DNA from: Oligosphaera ethanolica
GTDB taxonomy: Bacteria; Verrucomicrobiota; Lentisphaeria; Oligosphaerales; Oligosphaeraceae
Assembly: GCF_030814695.1 (NCBI RefSeq)
Contig: NZ_JAUSVL010000001.1
Coordinates: forward strand, 3,384,227-3,448,226
Direction: 5' to 3'
DNA length: 64,000 bases
Position 1 is the stretch's first letter. Each line of letters begins with the position of its first letter. The notes below the pieces were generated by a model. The model was given only the letters and a program-made list of their open reading frames with translations. It was not told where the DNA came from and made no database searches. The position numbers and the translations under genes were made by a program. Of this stretch, positions 52,522 to 61,483 are shown one piece after another.

Positions 52522-53094
52522 ATGACAACACGTCGCATGATCATGTCGCTGTTGCTGGGCGCGTTGCTCGTGCTGCTGGCGGCCTGCCGCACGGTGGAGC
52601 CGCCCCAGCGCCCCGTGGCATATCTCTTTCCGTCTGTGCGGACGATGGCCGAGGTGCAGGGGCTGCAGGCGCATGACATCGCCGTCGCCGATCTCGTGGC
52701 GTTGCTTGACGAGGTCGGTTGCGGGCCGCTGCTGCGCCAGGCCGGCATGCCCGACTACGAGCTGGGGACGGTCGCTCGCGGCCTCGCCAATCGCGGCTAT
52801 GCCGAACTCGACGCGCGACGATCGCCCGGGCCAATCCTCTGGCTGTCTTTCGCCGGCATGGGCGACGGCCGCATGGAAGTCACCGCCGCCTTCCGGCAAC
52901 TGCCGCCGGAGTCATGCCGTGCCGGCATCGACCACCGCCAGCCACCACAGGCGACCGCGCAGGGATACGATCCGTACGGTCGTCGGCTGAATAGCCGGAC
53001 GTGGTCTGCGGGCAATGCCGATCTCCGGCTGCGGCAATGGCCCGACGGCGGCCCCCATGACTATTGGGAAATGCGCTGGCTCTTCCCGCGCTAA
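52522..53094 (+). CDS. Small lipoprotein of unknown function
   Basis: A 190-residue predicted lipoprotein: signal MTTRRMIMSLLLGALLVLLAAC with lipobox LLAAC. The mature part is soluble with FAGMGDGRMEVTAAF and NADLRLRQWPDG segments that suggest a beta-rich fold. No family recognised. GGAGG at 52511-52515 sets the start. Follows the toroid protein by 72 bases on the same strand. Confidence 0.65.
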   Translation: MTTRRMIMSLLLGALLVLLAACRTVEPPQRPVAYLFPSVRTMAEVQGLQAHDIAVADLVALLDEVGCGPLLRQAGMPDYELGTVARGLANRGYAELDARRSPGPILWLSFAGMGDGRMEVTAAFRQLPPESCRAGIDHRQPPQATAQGYDPYGRRLNSRTWSAGNADLRLRQWPDGGPHDYWEMRWLFPR

Positions 53095-53170
53095 ACCCGG
53101 CTATCTTTCCTTACGCAAGGGCTTGTTTTTCCTCACGCGAAGGCGCGAAGGCGCGAAGAAGACAAAGAAT

Positions 53171-53209
53171 GGCGGCATGTCTTGCCGCTGCGCGGCAATT
53201 CACGCCGCC
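53171..53209. repeat. GGCGGCATGTCTTGCCGC hairpin element, decayed copy
   Basis: Left arm identical to 54875-54892; the right arm has four mismatches. Like the copy at 54875 it is flanked by AGACGCAA and CTCACGCGAAGGCGCGAA-type sequence (53135-53250). Confidence 0.65.
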
Positions 53210-53324
53210 GATTGTAAGACGCAAGAGGGAATTCTTCCCTCACGCAAAGGCGCGATTTTGTCGGGGTGGACCGGCGTGTCCGCTCTTGGGGCGAGGTGCA
53301 TACAGGAAGCTACCTGTCTGCCAA

Positions 53325-53348
53325 GTCCATCTTGTCCATCTTGTCCAT
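53325..53348 (+). repeat. 9-bp GTCCATCTT minisatellite
   Basis: Three tandem GTCCATCTT units; the reverse complement contains the TGGACA-like core seen at 36509 and 56966. Lies 29 bases from the stop of the PHP gene. Confidence 0.75.
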
Positions 53349-53376
53349 AGCACCGCGTGTTTCTCAGTACCTCGCT

Positions 53377-54735
53377 TTATTTCGCCCAGTATTTGTCGAA
53401 GAGTGCGGGGACGCGTCCCTGCAGGGGCTTGAGGGCATCGCTGGCGGCGGTGTCACCGGCGACGGCTTTGACGAGCAGGTCGCCTTCCTCGGCGCAGAGT
53501 TTGTCGTGTTGCTGTGGGTAGTAGTGGGTGAAGAGGAAGGTGGCGAAGCGTCCCAGGCGGAGATTGCCGTGGGCGCGTTGTTGTTTGGTCGCGGGGTCGA
53601 CTTCGACGGCGATGCAGTTGCCCTTGCGGATATTGGCGGCGAGGTCGCTGAAGGAGAGGGATTCGGACATGATCAGCGTGTAGGCTTTGCCGAGGTTGGC
53701 CGACGCGTGGGCGTCGGTGACGCCGATGCCGGGGTAGTTCCGGCCCTGCGCACGCAATTCGTGGTAATGGAGAATGCCCAGGTCGTTACTGCCGCCATTG
53801 AGGACTTCGAAGGCGTCGAATTGGCCTTTTTGCAGGAGGTAGTCGGAGAGGGCCGCCGGGATGTACTGGCGGTGGTCGGGGCGCCAGTAGGGATGGCAGT
53901 ACACCGCGATGCCACCGAGTTCGCGGATTTTGTTCCACACGACCACGCTGGCCGCTGCCGGGTGGTGGAGGGCTTCCGGCAGCTCCTTGGCGTCGATCCG
54001 GGCTTTTTCGGCGGTGACGGCCTGGTCGTACTCGGGGCGTTTTTCGGTGAACCACTCGGTGATGCCGGCGGAGGCGCCGAGGGAGAGAATGTGCACGCCA
54101 TTGCCGGGGCTGTGGACCTCTTCGCCGGGGAAGCAGCGCATGTCGGTGGGCAGCTTGGCGAAGGTGCTCATGGCTTCCTGTGAGCCGGCGTAACTGCGAT
54201 GGTCGGTAGCGATGGCGAAGTCGTGGCCCAGCTTGCGGCAAGTCGCGATCATGTGCGACGGCGTTTCGTCTTTGCGGCCGTCGGAAAACTTGCTGTGCAT
54301 GTGCACATCGCCTTTGTAGGGCCGCAGCGCAAAGAAATCCGGTTTCAGCGAGTAGAGCTTGAAGGTGCCATGCACCACTGGCTTCTTCATGCCGTTGGTG
54401 GCATGGGGCGACACCAGGCGCAGCGTGTGCTCGGTCTCGCCGCGGAAATTCACCGTGGCGGTGAGAGTGTCGTCTTTGATCGCGAAGGGTACTTTCTCGA
54501 ATTGCGCCCAACCAAGGGCACGGCCGTCGGCGCGGAGACCGTCGGCACAGACGTATTGCAGGGTCAGCTCTTCGGATTTGGGCAAGGCCGCCGCGTCGGT
54601 GAAAACCATGGTGATCGCTGTCTGCTGATCGGCGGGGACGAATTGCGGCCAGGCGTCTTTCAGCGCGGCTTGCAGGCCCAGGGCCGTAAGTAGAACAACG
54701 ACAGCGTAGGTGAACACGTCATTCCGAAAACGCAT
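53377..54735 (-). CDS. Exported PHP-domain metal-dependent phosphoesterase
   Basis: A 452-residue protein with an N-terminal membrane or signal segment (FTYAVVVLLTALGLQAA), a beta-rich domain at about 30-130, and a PHP domain starting KGDVHMHSKFSDG at about 140, with IATDHRSYAG at about 165, FPGEEVHS, and IAVYCHPYW. These His/Asp/Glu residues form the metal site of PHP phosphoesterases. C-terminal GIGVTDAHAS supplies a further metal ligand. The start at 54735 follows GGGAG by seven bases. Substrate unknown; similar exported PHP proteins are common near polysaccharide genes. Confidence 0.85.
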   Translation of the reverse strand: MRFRNDVFTYAVVVLLTALGLQAALKDAWPQFVPADQQTAITMVFTDAAALPKSEELTLQYVCADGLRADGRALGWAQFEKVPFAIKDDTLTATVNFRGETEHTLRLVSPHATNGMKKPVVHGTFKLYSLKPDFFALRPYKGDVHMHSKFSDGRKDETPSHMIATCRKLGHDFAIATDHRSYAGSQEAMSTFAKLPTDMRCFPGEEVHSPGNGVHILSLGASAGITEWFTEKRPEYDQAVTAEKARIDAKELPEALHHPAAASVVVWNKIRELGGIAVYCHPYWRPDHRQYIPAALSDYLLQKGQFDAFEVLNGGSNDLGILHYHELRAQGRNYPGIGVTDAHASANLGKAYTLIMSESLSFSDLAANIRKGNCIAVEVDPATKQQRAHGNLRLGRFATFLFTHYYPQQHDKLCAEEGDLLVKAVAGDTAASDALKPLQGRVPALFDKYWAK

Positions 54736-54836
54736 GACAGACTCCCTTGAACAGAAAACAGTGTGGTGAAAGACAGCTACGGCACTCCCGCAGCGCGCTA
54801 AAGCATTACGCACGGGAGCGGCGGATTATTGGCATG

Positions 54837-54870
54837 TTTTTTATCCACAGATTCCGCAGATTGACGCAGA
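54837..54870 (+). repeat. GCAGAT-rich dispersed motif, copy 2
   Basis: TTTTTTATCCACAGATTCCG followed by CAGATTGACGCAGA; matches 25985-26020 in order and spacing. Confidence 0.7.
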
Positions 54871-54874
54871 ATAT

Positions 54875-54913
54875 GGCGGCATGTCTTGCCGCGCAGCGGC
54901 AAGACATGCCGCC
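54875..54913. repeat. Perfect 18-bp hairpin GGCGGCATGTCTTGCCGC
   Basis: Arms 54875-54892 and 54896-54913 are exact inverted repeats with a three-base loop GCA. Followed by AGACGCAAAGGC and TCCTCACGCGAAGGCGCGAA, shared with the copy near 53171. Confidence 0.85.
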
Positions 54914-55022
54914 GAATAAAAGACGCAAAGGCAATTTTTCCTCACGCGAAGGCGCGAATTCCGTAGCCTCACGGCATCGCCGTGCGGCTGCGGTCGTGGG
55001 GGCTTCGGCCGTTATCTGGGGG

Positions 55023-55817
55023 TTATTTTCCGGTATCGACGCACATGCCGTCCCAGGCGAGGACGTAGCCATGTTCCGCGAGGTATGGTGCGAAGATGGC
55101 CTGGTCGGGGCAGAGTGTTCGCGCGAGGTGTGAGCAGAACATCTGGGTATCGGGTTTGAGGAGGCCGTAGTTGCGGAAAACTTTGGTCATGATCTTGAGC
55201 ATGGCCAGATTGCAGTGTTCGAAGACTCGCCAGTCGTCCTTGTCACCGCAGGTGAGTTCCCAGATAATGAGGTCCAGGCGTTTGGTTTTTAGAAATCCCC
55301 AGGTGTCTTTGAGGAGCCAGGCGCCGTCGAGTGCGTAGAACAGCGTTTCCTGCTGGGCGCTTTCGATGTAGAAATGCGCGGCGAGTTCGCCGGCGCGTTC
55401 CAGGCGGTGGTTGGCTGGGAGAGCGTGGAACTGCAAGTCGCCGCAGGTGAAGACATCGCCGGGTACGAAAGGCGCCAGGTGGAGATTGTCGGGGATGGCC
55501 GGCTGTTGTTTGCTGAGGGCCTTGGCGGCAGCGGCATTGAGGTGCAGCACGAGAGGCTCGGCGGTGGGATCGCGGCGGGCGGCGATGGCCGCGATGACGG
55601 GGAAGTCGTAGTGATCGCCGTGGGGATGGCTGATAACGACGTCGCTCAATGCGGTGGGGTCAAGGCGGAATTCGTCCATGGCATCTAGAGCCATGGGGCC
55701 GCAATCCAGGAGGACGCGGCCATTGAGGCATTGTGAGCAGAAACGGCGGCCGGTGCCGACTTTGGGGCCGGGGTTGGGCCAGTCGGCGGCGCCCGTGCCG
55801 AGAAATTGGAGCTTCAT
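55023..55817 (-). CDS. Metallo-beta-lactamase-fold hydrolase (PhnP-like)
   Basis: A 264-residue MBL-fold protein. The N-terminal MKLQFLGTGAADWPNP, the metal motif VISHPHGDHYD (H-x-H-x-D-H) at about 58-68, then LPANHR and CSHLARTL-type later histidines fit the PhnP/RNase Z-like subgroup. VGTGRRFCSQCL resembles the R-x-x-S/C loop seen in PhnP-type phosphodiesterases. The ATG at 55817 follows GGAG; the open frame upstream is not protein-like. Probably a cytoplasmic phosphodiesterase, substrate unknown. Confidence 0.85.
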   Translation of the reverse strand: MKLQFLGTGAADWPNPGPKVGTGRRFCSQCLNGRVLLDCGPMALDAMDEFRLDPTALSDVVISHPHGDHYDFPVIAAIAARRDPTAEPLVLHLNAAAAKALSKQQPAIPDNLHLAPFVPGDVFTCGDLQFHALPANHRLERAGELAAHFYIESAQQETLFYALDGAWLLKDTWGFLKTKRLDLIIWELTCGDKDDWRVFEHCNLAMLKIMTKVFRNYGLLKPDTQMFCSHLARTLCPDQAIFAPYLAEHGYVLAWDGMCVDTGK

Positions 55818-55946
55818 GGCTGACTCCGTGCTGTTGGGTGGTGGATGAAGAAAGGGCGGCGATTGGCGGTCGGGGGACTGCGCCGCGGCAAGCGTAAAAC
55901 GAAACAAAATTATACCGCGCCACGGCTGTAAATGCAACGGTGCGGT

Positions 55947-56963
55947 TCAGCGCGCTGTCGCCGGCGGTTGCAGGCAGAGGTTTCGGGGCGCGCCCGCGCA
56001 AGACCAGCCGCGGTCCTTGGCGACCGTCGCGAGTTCGTCGAGTTGGTCGCGATGGCCGTCGTGAAAACGGTTTGCCAGGAAGAGCCGGCCATCTTGGGTT
56101 ATTGTTTTTGCACAGCGGTCGAGGAAGGCCGCGATGTGGGCGGGCTGGTGGAGGAAACGGCCGCCGGCGAGGCCGTTGCAGATGGCGATATCGAAGCGGC
56201 CTGGTAAGGAAAAGTCCTCGGCGCGACCGTAGGCGAAGGCCACTGGTAGGTCGCGGGGGAAGTTCCGCAGGGCTTTTTCGCGCTGTGGGTCGTGTGGCAG
56301 CCGTCGTGTGCTGGCCATCCACACTTCGAGGTGTTCCGCGCTGATGCCGGTGACGGCCAGGGCGGCCTGTGGCGCAAGCGCGGTCGCGTGCGTGGCGATC
56401 TCCAGGGTGTTCAGGCCGACGCCGCAGCCAATGTCGAGAAGGCGCAGGTGCGTGTGCGCTGGCCATTGCCGGAAGATCTCATCGAGGTTGGCGAGTTGCT
56501 CGGGGTAGCGGCCGGTGGTGGTGCCGTAGCGTGGCGGGTCCGCTAGCGCGCAGAAGAGCGGCAGCAGCTCGTCGGCAGTCAGGCAGAGCTTGCCAGCGAG
56601 GCCGTCCGGCAGCGCGGCCCAGTAATCCGCGATGGATGCGTAGGGCGGCGAGCCTGGCAGGCAGCCACAGCCAGCGGCGCTCTGCAGGACTGCTGGGACC
56701 CACGACGCATCGGGGAGGAAGCCTTCGGCGAGGCGGGTGACGCTGGCCAGGTATTCGTCAACGGGCAGGGTGCTTTCATAGCGGCCGCGCAGTTCGGGCG
56801 AGATCACCAGTCCGCGCGCCCACCAGGGCGGCTGCACGGATTGGCACCAGCACTGCCAGCGCTCGCCCCACAGGCGGTTGTGGCGCGCCAGCAGCGTGCT
56901 GATATCCCGCGCCGGAAAGGGCGCGTGGAAGGGGCAGAAATCTGTGTCTGTTCTGGGGGGCAT
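55947..56963 (-). CDS. SAM-dependent methyltransferase
   Basis: A class I methyltransferase of about 338 residues. The SAM-binding motif LRLLDIGCGVGLNTLE is at about 177, with ALAVTGISAEHLEVW as the acidic/second strand region, AFAYGRAEDFSL and FDIAICNGLAGGRF as motifs II and III. The N-terminal 150 residues (WWARGLVISPELRGRY) are a helical extension I do not recognise. The start at 56963 is uncertain: it lacks a ribosome-binding site and lies directly beside a 9-bp minisatellite that keeps the frame open as VHP repeats. Confidence 0.75.
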   Translation of the reverse strand: MPPRTDTDFCPFHAPFPARDISTLLARHNRLWGERWQCWCQSVQPPWWARGLVISPELRGRYESTLPVDEYLASVTRLAEGFLPDASWVPAVLQSAAGCGCLPGSPPYASIADYWAALPDGLAGKLCLTADELLPLFCALADPPRYGTTTGRYPEQLANLDEIFRQWPAHTHLRLLDIGCGVGLNTLEIATHATALAPQAALAVTGISAEHLEVWMASTRRLPHDPQREKALRNFPRDLPVAFAYGRAEDFSLPGRFDIAICNGLAGGRFLHQPAHIAAFLDRCAKTITQDGRLFLANRFHDGHRDQLDELATVAKDRGWSCAGAPRNLCLQPPATAR

Positions 56964-56965
56964 GA

Positions 56966-57060
56966 TGTGGACAGGGTGGACAGGGTGGACAGGGTGGACA
57001 AAGTGGACGGAGTGGACAGGGTGGACAGGGTGGACAGGGTGGACAGGGTGGACAGGGTGG
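56966..57060 (+). repeat. 9-bp GTGGACAGG minisatellite, ten units
   Basis: Ten tandem units of GTGGACAGG with two variants (AAGTGGACG, GAGTGGACA). Begins right at the start codon of the methyltransferase gene, so it probably replaces or spaces that gene's upstream region. Confidence 0.9.
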
Positions 57061-57086
57061 TAGTAAGCCCGCCGCACAGCGGTATC

Positions 57087-57108
57087 GGGCGGACACATAG
57101 GTCCGCCC
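57087..57108 (+). repeat. GGGCGGAC/GTCCGCCC hairpin
   Basis: 8-bp perfect stem with loop ACATAG. Same arms as the hairpins at 26426 and 26476. Confidence 0.8.
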
Positions 57109-57189
57109 CAACCTGCGGCTTCGCGTGAGAAAAAAGCTTGCTGCACGGTGGTGCGGAGTGGGCACAACCTTTGCGCCATCCTACGGTTC

Positions 57190-57230
57190 AAAAAAAACTG
57201 CGGCAATCTGCGCCATCTAGATAAAAAAAG
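57190..57230 (-). repeat. GCAGAT-rich dispersed motif, copy 3 (inverted)
   Basis: Plus strand reads AACTGCGGCAATCTGCGCCA then TCTAGATAAAAAAAG, the opposite orientation of 25985-26020 and 54837-54870. Confidence 0.6.
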
Positions 57231-57262
57231 CATCTCGCACGGCGGTGCCGTGCGGCGTGTGT

Positions 57263-60199
57263 TTATCGTCCTTTGTTGCCGGCGCGGCATTCGGCAAGGA
57301 TTTCGCGTGCGTAGCGGCGGATGAGGAGACTGTCGTCATTGAGGTATGGCCTTAGCAGCGGCATGACGTCGCTGTCGCCGAGTTTCAGGAGAGTCCTGGC
57401 GGCGCGGAGGTCAATGGCGAAGCGGAACGAGTCCCATGGTTGGTGCCATTGCACGCCCCAGAGGGGCATGGCGAAAGGTTCTTCCGGCCATTTGGCGAGG
57501 AAAGTGCGGATGCCCGTGACGGCGGCGTCGCGGTCGGAGACGCTGGCCAGGGCTTTGAGCAGGGCCAGTACGTCCGCCGAGGTCATGGTGCCGGCCACGA
57601 GCGACGCGCTGCCGCCAGCCGAGGGATGGACCAGCGGCGTCCATTCGTCCAGCAGCGCACAGAGATTGGCTGCGGCTGGCGCAGACGGCAGTTCAGCCAA
57701 GGCCAGCGCGGCAGTCAGGTAGGGCGGCGGCGCTTTGCGGCCGAAGGCCGGCGCGGTGACCCGGCGCGTGATGACATCCTGCAGGATGTTGCGTACTTCC
57801 GGGAGGTCGTGGCCACCCAGGGCAGCCGCGACGGCGGCCGGGAAGCGCGCTGCCGGGGGGCAGTCGGCGAGAAATTGTGACCAGAAGGCGCCTTCGTTGC
57901 CGCGGCAGGCGCCGAGTCGCCACATGGCGAGATTGCGTAGCTGGCGGGCGGCCTGGTCATTTTCGTCGGCGACGTTAAGCGCCGCGAGCAATTCAGGTAC
58001 GGACAGATCGGCGGCTTTGGTGGCCGGTTTGGGCGCCACGCCGCGTTCGGCCAGTTCGACGCGCAGGGCGGCGACGTCCACATCGCCGATGAGCACGCCG
58101 TCCTGGAGAGCTTTGGCGGCGGCGACGCCGCAGATTTCGCCGATGACGTGCATATCGTGTTGCATACGCACCATTTGGCTGAGATCGTGGTCAACGGCGA
58201 GGGCGCGGCAGGCCACGAGCAGCCCGTCGATGTCGGCGGGCACCATGGCGCCGAAGGGAATTTGGCCGGTGGCGGCATAGTCCCAGAGCCCGCAAAGCAT
58301 GACGTATCGCCATGCCCAGCGGCTTTCCTCGGCGTAATCCATGGCGTGGTTGTCGTAGTTTGAGCGGCTACTGCAGACGGCGTCGGGCCATTGCTGGCCG
58401 TCGAGGACGTCATCGAAGGTCACATTGCTGCGACCGACGATGAAGCGGCTTTCGCGGAGGCCGAGCAGCGGCGACAGCGAGCAGTAATGGCGTTCGTCCG
58501 TGAATGGCGCGTGGCGGGCGATGGCGCGGCGGCCGACAAAATGCGCGCGGGAGAATTCTTTGCTGTCGCACGGGTCAGTCCAGCTGACATCGAAGTTATG
58601 GTGGTGGACCTTGCCATTTTGCGTCCGTGACGGCGTGTAGCTGTAGGGCTGCGGGAAGTGGTCGCCGGGTCGGCCGAGGGTGGTGGCGGCGCCGGCCGCG
58701 GCGGCGACATCGCCGTCGCCGGTGCTGTCGATGGTGGCTTGGCAGGGGAAGAGATGATAGCCGTCATCGGCGGCGCTAAGCAGCGCGCAGACGCGCGCGC
58801 CGTCCTTGATGACGCCAAAGACCACGTGGCCTGTAAAGAGCGTGACCTTGCCGGTGGCGCTCAAGGCGTCCTGGAAGACATCGGCTTTTGCCATTGGGTG
58901 GAAGCCGCTCCAGGCGTCGGCGAGGTCGCCGGCGCGGCGGGCGGTCTGTTCGTCGAGGGCGTCCTGGCGGCCGCCGGTGAGGCCGTAGTAGTACGAGTGG
59001 ATGCGGCCGGCGGTGCAGAGGCCGCCGGGGATGGTGCAGGGATCGAGGACGACGACGTCCGCGCCTTTTTCGGCGGCGCTGATGGCCGCGTAGATGCCGG
59101 CGGCGCCCCAGCCGGCGACGGCGACTTCCGCGCCCTCATGACAGCTTACGGGCACGGGCGGCAGGGCAATCTCGGGAAGGTCCTGGTCCATATCCGCCTG
59201 CAGCTCGGAGCTCTGGAGGGTCTCGCCGGGCAGCGAACTGCGGCGGGGCATGGGCGCTTGGGCGGGGCGCAGAGCCAGCGCGAGTTGGCTGGCGTGGGTG
59301 ACTTCCTCCATGAGGTCGTCGGAAAGGGGCAGGCAGTACACCCCGTAGAGGGCCAACGCGGGCAGGCGCGTGGGTGCCTCCGCTGCGGCTGTCGGGCCGT
59401 GGTAGCTCAGCAGCGGCGCGATGTCCACCAGACTGGCGTGGGCGTAGGCGTCACCGCGGCGGCGCAGGTCGGCCACGGCGTCGGTGAGGATTTTCTGGCT
59501 GCGCTGAGCGAGGGCGCTGCGGCTCTCGCCCGTGCTGGCCGGGAGGGCGATGCTCAGCATGGCGTCCTGCGACCAGCAGGTGGGGCGCAGGGTGGCGGTG
59601 TTGCCGACGACGCCCCAGCTATCAGGCAAGGCGATGCTCTGCGGCGCATCGATAGCCACGCCGTTGATGTAGGCCACGCGTTGCACGCGGTCAAAGGCGG
59701 GCAGGGGCAGCTTGGCCATGCGGTGGCTGAAGGCCCGGCCGGGCGTCGCATCGACGACCAGCGGGGCGGCCATGAGCTGCCGGCCACTCTTGCCCACGAC
59801 TTCCACGCCGCGCAGCATGCCGGAGGCCGTGCGGATTACGCGCATGGGCAGGATTTTCACAAAGGCGTCAATGCGTGCGGCGGCGACGACCTTGTCGGCG
59901 GCCAGCGCGGTGATGACGGGGTCGGCTGGCGCACCAGCGGTTGCGCCCAGCGGGGCGGCCTGCAGGGCGATGGCCTCGCCGACGACGCCGGGAATGGGCT
60001 GGTTCCGCCACTCCAGGGTGACTTCGCGCGCCAGAGTCGCTTCCGCCTCGACGATGGCGATGCGCCACGACGGCTCCCGCGCCCGCAGCGCCAGCGCGGC
60101 GGCCAGGCCGCTGAGGCCGCCGCTGAGAATGAGCGCGTCGCCATGCCAGAGTTCGGTTGCGGGCCGTTCACTGAGGTAGATTGTCGTGGGCTGTTGCAT
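57263..60199 (-). CDS. FAD-dependent oxidoreductase with duplicated FAD-like modules and HEAT-like tail
   Basis: A 978-residue protein. Residues about 18-330 form a first flavoprotein-like module (ALILSGGLSGLAAALALRAR, IVEAEATLAREVTLEW). A second, complete module begins at about 361 with VAVAGWGAAGIYAAISAAEKG, then CTIPGGLCTAGRIHSYYYG, the second FAD contact TIDSTGDGDVAAAAGAATTLG and GLLVACRALAVDHDLSQMVR, as in the FAD_oxidored family of the neighbour at 30280. The last 210 residues (LLKALASVSDRDAAV, LLKLGDSDVMPLLRPYL) look like HEAT repeats. The first module has GGLSGL where GxGxxG is usual and may not bind FAD. The start follows AGGAG by eight bases. No signal peptide. Substrate unknown. 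Confidence 0.8.
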   Translation of the reverse strand: MQQPTTIYLSERPATELWHGDALILSGGLSGLAAALALRAREPSWRIAIVEAEATLAREVTLEWRNQPIPGVVGEAIALQAAPLGATAGAPADPVITALAADKVVAAARIDAFVKILPMRVIRTASGMLRGVEVVGKSGRQLMAAPLVVDATPGRAFSHRMAKLPLPAFDRVQRVAYINGVAIDAPQSIALPDSWGVVGNTATLRPTCWSQDAMLSIALPASTGESRSALAQRSQKILTDAVADLRRRGDAYAHASLVDIAPLLSYHGPTAAAEAPTRLPALALYGVYCLPLSDDLMEEVTHASQLALALRPAQAPMPRRSSLPGETLQSSELQADMDQDLPEIALPPVPVSCHEGAEVAVAGWGAAGIYAAISAAEKGADVVVLDPCTIPGGLCTAGRIHSYYYGLTGGRQDALDEQTARRAGDLADAWSGFHPMAKADVFQDALSATGKVTLFTGHVVFGVIKDGARVCALLSAADDGYHLFPCQATIDSTGDGDVAAAAGAATTLGRPGDHFPQPYSYTPSRTQNGKVHHHNFDVSWTDPCDSKEFSRAHFVGRRAIARHAPFTDERHYCSLSPLLGLRESRFIVGRSNVTFDDVLDGQQWPDAVCSSRSNYDNHAMDYAEESRWAWRYVMLCGLWDYAATGQIPFGAMVPADIDGLLVACRALAVDHDLSQMVRMQHDMHVIGEICGVAAAKALQDGVLIGDVDVAALRVELAERGVAPKPATKAADLSVPELLAALNVADENDQAARQLRNLAMWRLGACRGNEGAFWSQFLADCPPAARFPAAVAAALGGHDLPEVRNILQDVITRRVTAPAFGRKAPPPYLTAALALAELPSAPAAANLCALLDEWTPLVHPSAGGSASLVAGTMTSADVLALLKALASVSDRDAAVTGIRTFLAKWPEEPFAMPLWGVQWHQPWDSFRFAIDLRAARTLLKLGDSDVMPLLRPYLNDDSLLIRRYAREILAECRAGNKGR

Positions 60200-60280
60200 C
60201 GGTGGGCTCCTGTGGGGCGTCTATGCGCTCGTTATATGTGGCGTTGTGTCGAACGGTGTCGTGTCGTGCGGGTGCCGTGT

Positions 60281-61483
60281 TTATTTGGCGGCGCGGGCGC
60301 GTTTGGCGGCGGCGATGAAGCCGGGGCGGGCCTGGTCGATGAAGCGTTCATCGACGCAGAGGGCGAGGCGGAAGTAGCCGGGGTAGCCGAAGCCGCTGCC
60401 GGGGACGGCGAGGATGCGTTCTTCGGTGAGCATGGCTACGAATTCGGTGTCGGTGACATTGCCGGGTACCTTGGGGAAGAAGTAGAAGGTGCCGGCGGGG
60501 AGCGTGTAGTCGATGCCGGCGTCGCTGAGGACGCTGGCCATTTTCTGGCGGCGGCGGACGTAGGCGCTGGCGTCGGCCTGGGTGCCCAGTGCGGCCAGCA
60601 TCAGGCGCTGGCCGATGCAGGGTGCGTTGACGTAGCCGAGGATGCGGTTGGTCAGGGTCAGCGCGGCCATGAGCTGCTGGACGCCGGGCATGGTCGGGTT
60701 AGTGGCAATGTAGCCCACCCGCTCGCCGGCCAACGCCAGGTTTTTGGAGAAGGAGCCGATGACCAGCGAGTACGGGTAGAGCGGCAGGATTGCCGGTACG
60801 TCTATGCCGTCGAAGGCCAGGAAGCGGTAGGGCTCGTCCGAAAGCAGGTAGATGGGCCGGCCGTATTTTGCGGTGGCGCGGTTGAGGATAGCGCTGAGCT
60901 GCTGCAGTTCGTCGGCGCTGTAGACGGCGCCGCTGGGGTTGTTGGGCGAATTGACCAGCATGACGCGGGTCTTGTCGTTGATGGCGGCTTCCAGGCCGGC
61001 CAGATCAAGGCGGAAGTCGCCTGGCGTGGACTTTACTGGTTTGAGTACGCCGCCGTAGTTGCCCGCGTAGAAGCCGTATTCGACGAAATAGGGCGCGGGG
61101 CAGACGACTTCGTCGCCGGCTTCAAGCACGGCGCGGAAGAAGGCGTTGATGCCGCCGGCGGCGCCGCAGGTGATGATGACGTGTTCGGACTGCAAGGGCA
61201 TCTGCTGTTCGCGGGCGAGGTACTCGGCGAGTTTTTCGCGGACATCAGGGTAGCCGGCGTTGGGCATGTAGCCGAGACCGCCGGGCCGTTCGACTTGGCC
61301 GACCAGATCGCGCAGGCCGTTGACGATGGCTGGCGGCGGCACGAGGTCGGGATTGCCCAGGCTGAAGTCGCACACGGCGTCGGCGCCGTATTTCTTGCGC
61401 AGTTCAATAGCTGCTTCGAACATGCGGCGGATCATCGACGAGTTGGCCAGGAAGTTTTCTATCTGTGGGGTTACCATCTGCAT
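60281..61483 (-). CDS. PLP-dependent aminotransferase, class I/II
   Basis: Fold type I aminotransferase of about 400 residues. The substrate Arg/PLP motifs are FSLGNPDLVPPP, ITCGAAGGINAFFRAVL, VNSPNNPSGAVYS and SDEPYRF, and the Schiff-base lysine is in GSFSKNLALAGERVGY at about 245. The C-terminal FRLALCVDERF carries the substrate carboxylate Arg. Close in pattern to aspartate/aromatic-type aminotransferases; specificity cannot be told. The ATG at 61483 follows AAGGAG at 11 bases; an upstream extension in frame is possible. Same strand as the enolase-superfamily gene 138 bases upstream. Confidence 0.9.
   Translation of the reverse strand: MQMVTPQIENFLANSSMIRRMFEAAIELRKKYGADAVCDFSLGNPDLVPPPAIVNGLRDLVGQVERPGGLGYMPNAGYPDVREKLAEYLAREQQMPLQSEHVIITCGAAGGINAFFRAVLEAGDEVVCPAPYFVEYGFYAGNYGGVLKPVKSTPGDFRLDLAGLEAAINDKTRVMLVNSPNNPSGAVYSADELQQLSAILNRATAKYGRPIYLLSDEPYRFLAFDGIDVPAILPLYPYSLVIGSFSKNLALAGERVGYIATNPTMPGVQQLMAALTLTNRILGYVNAPCIGQRLMLAALGTQADASAYVRRRQKMASVLSDAGIDYTLPAGTFYFFPKVPGNVTDTEFVAMLTEERILAVPGSGFGYPGYFRLALCVDERFIDQARPGFIAAAKRARAAK

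Noticed and set aside
56978..57290. N-terminal VHP-repeat extension of the methyltransferase
   Set aside because: Encoded entirely by the 9-bp minisatellite and repeat DNA; no ribosome-binding site.
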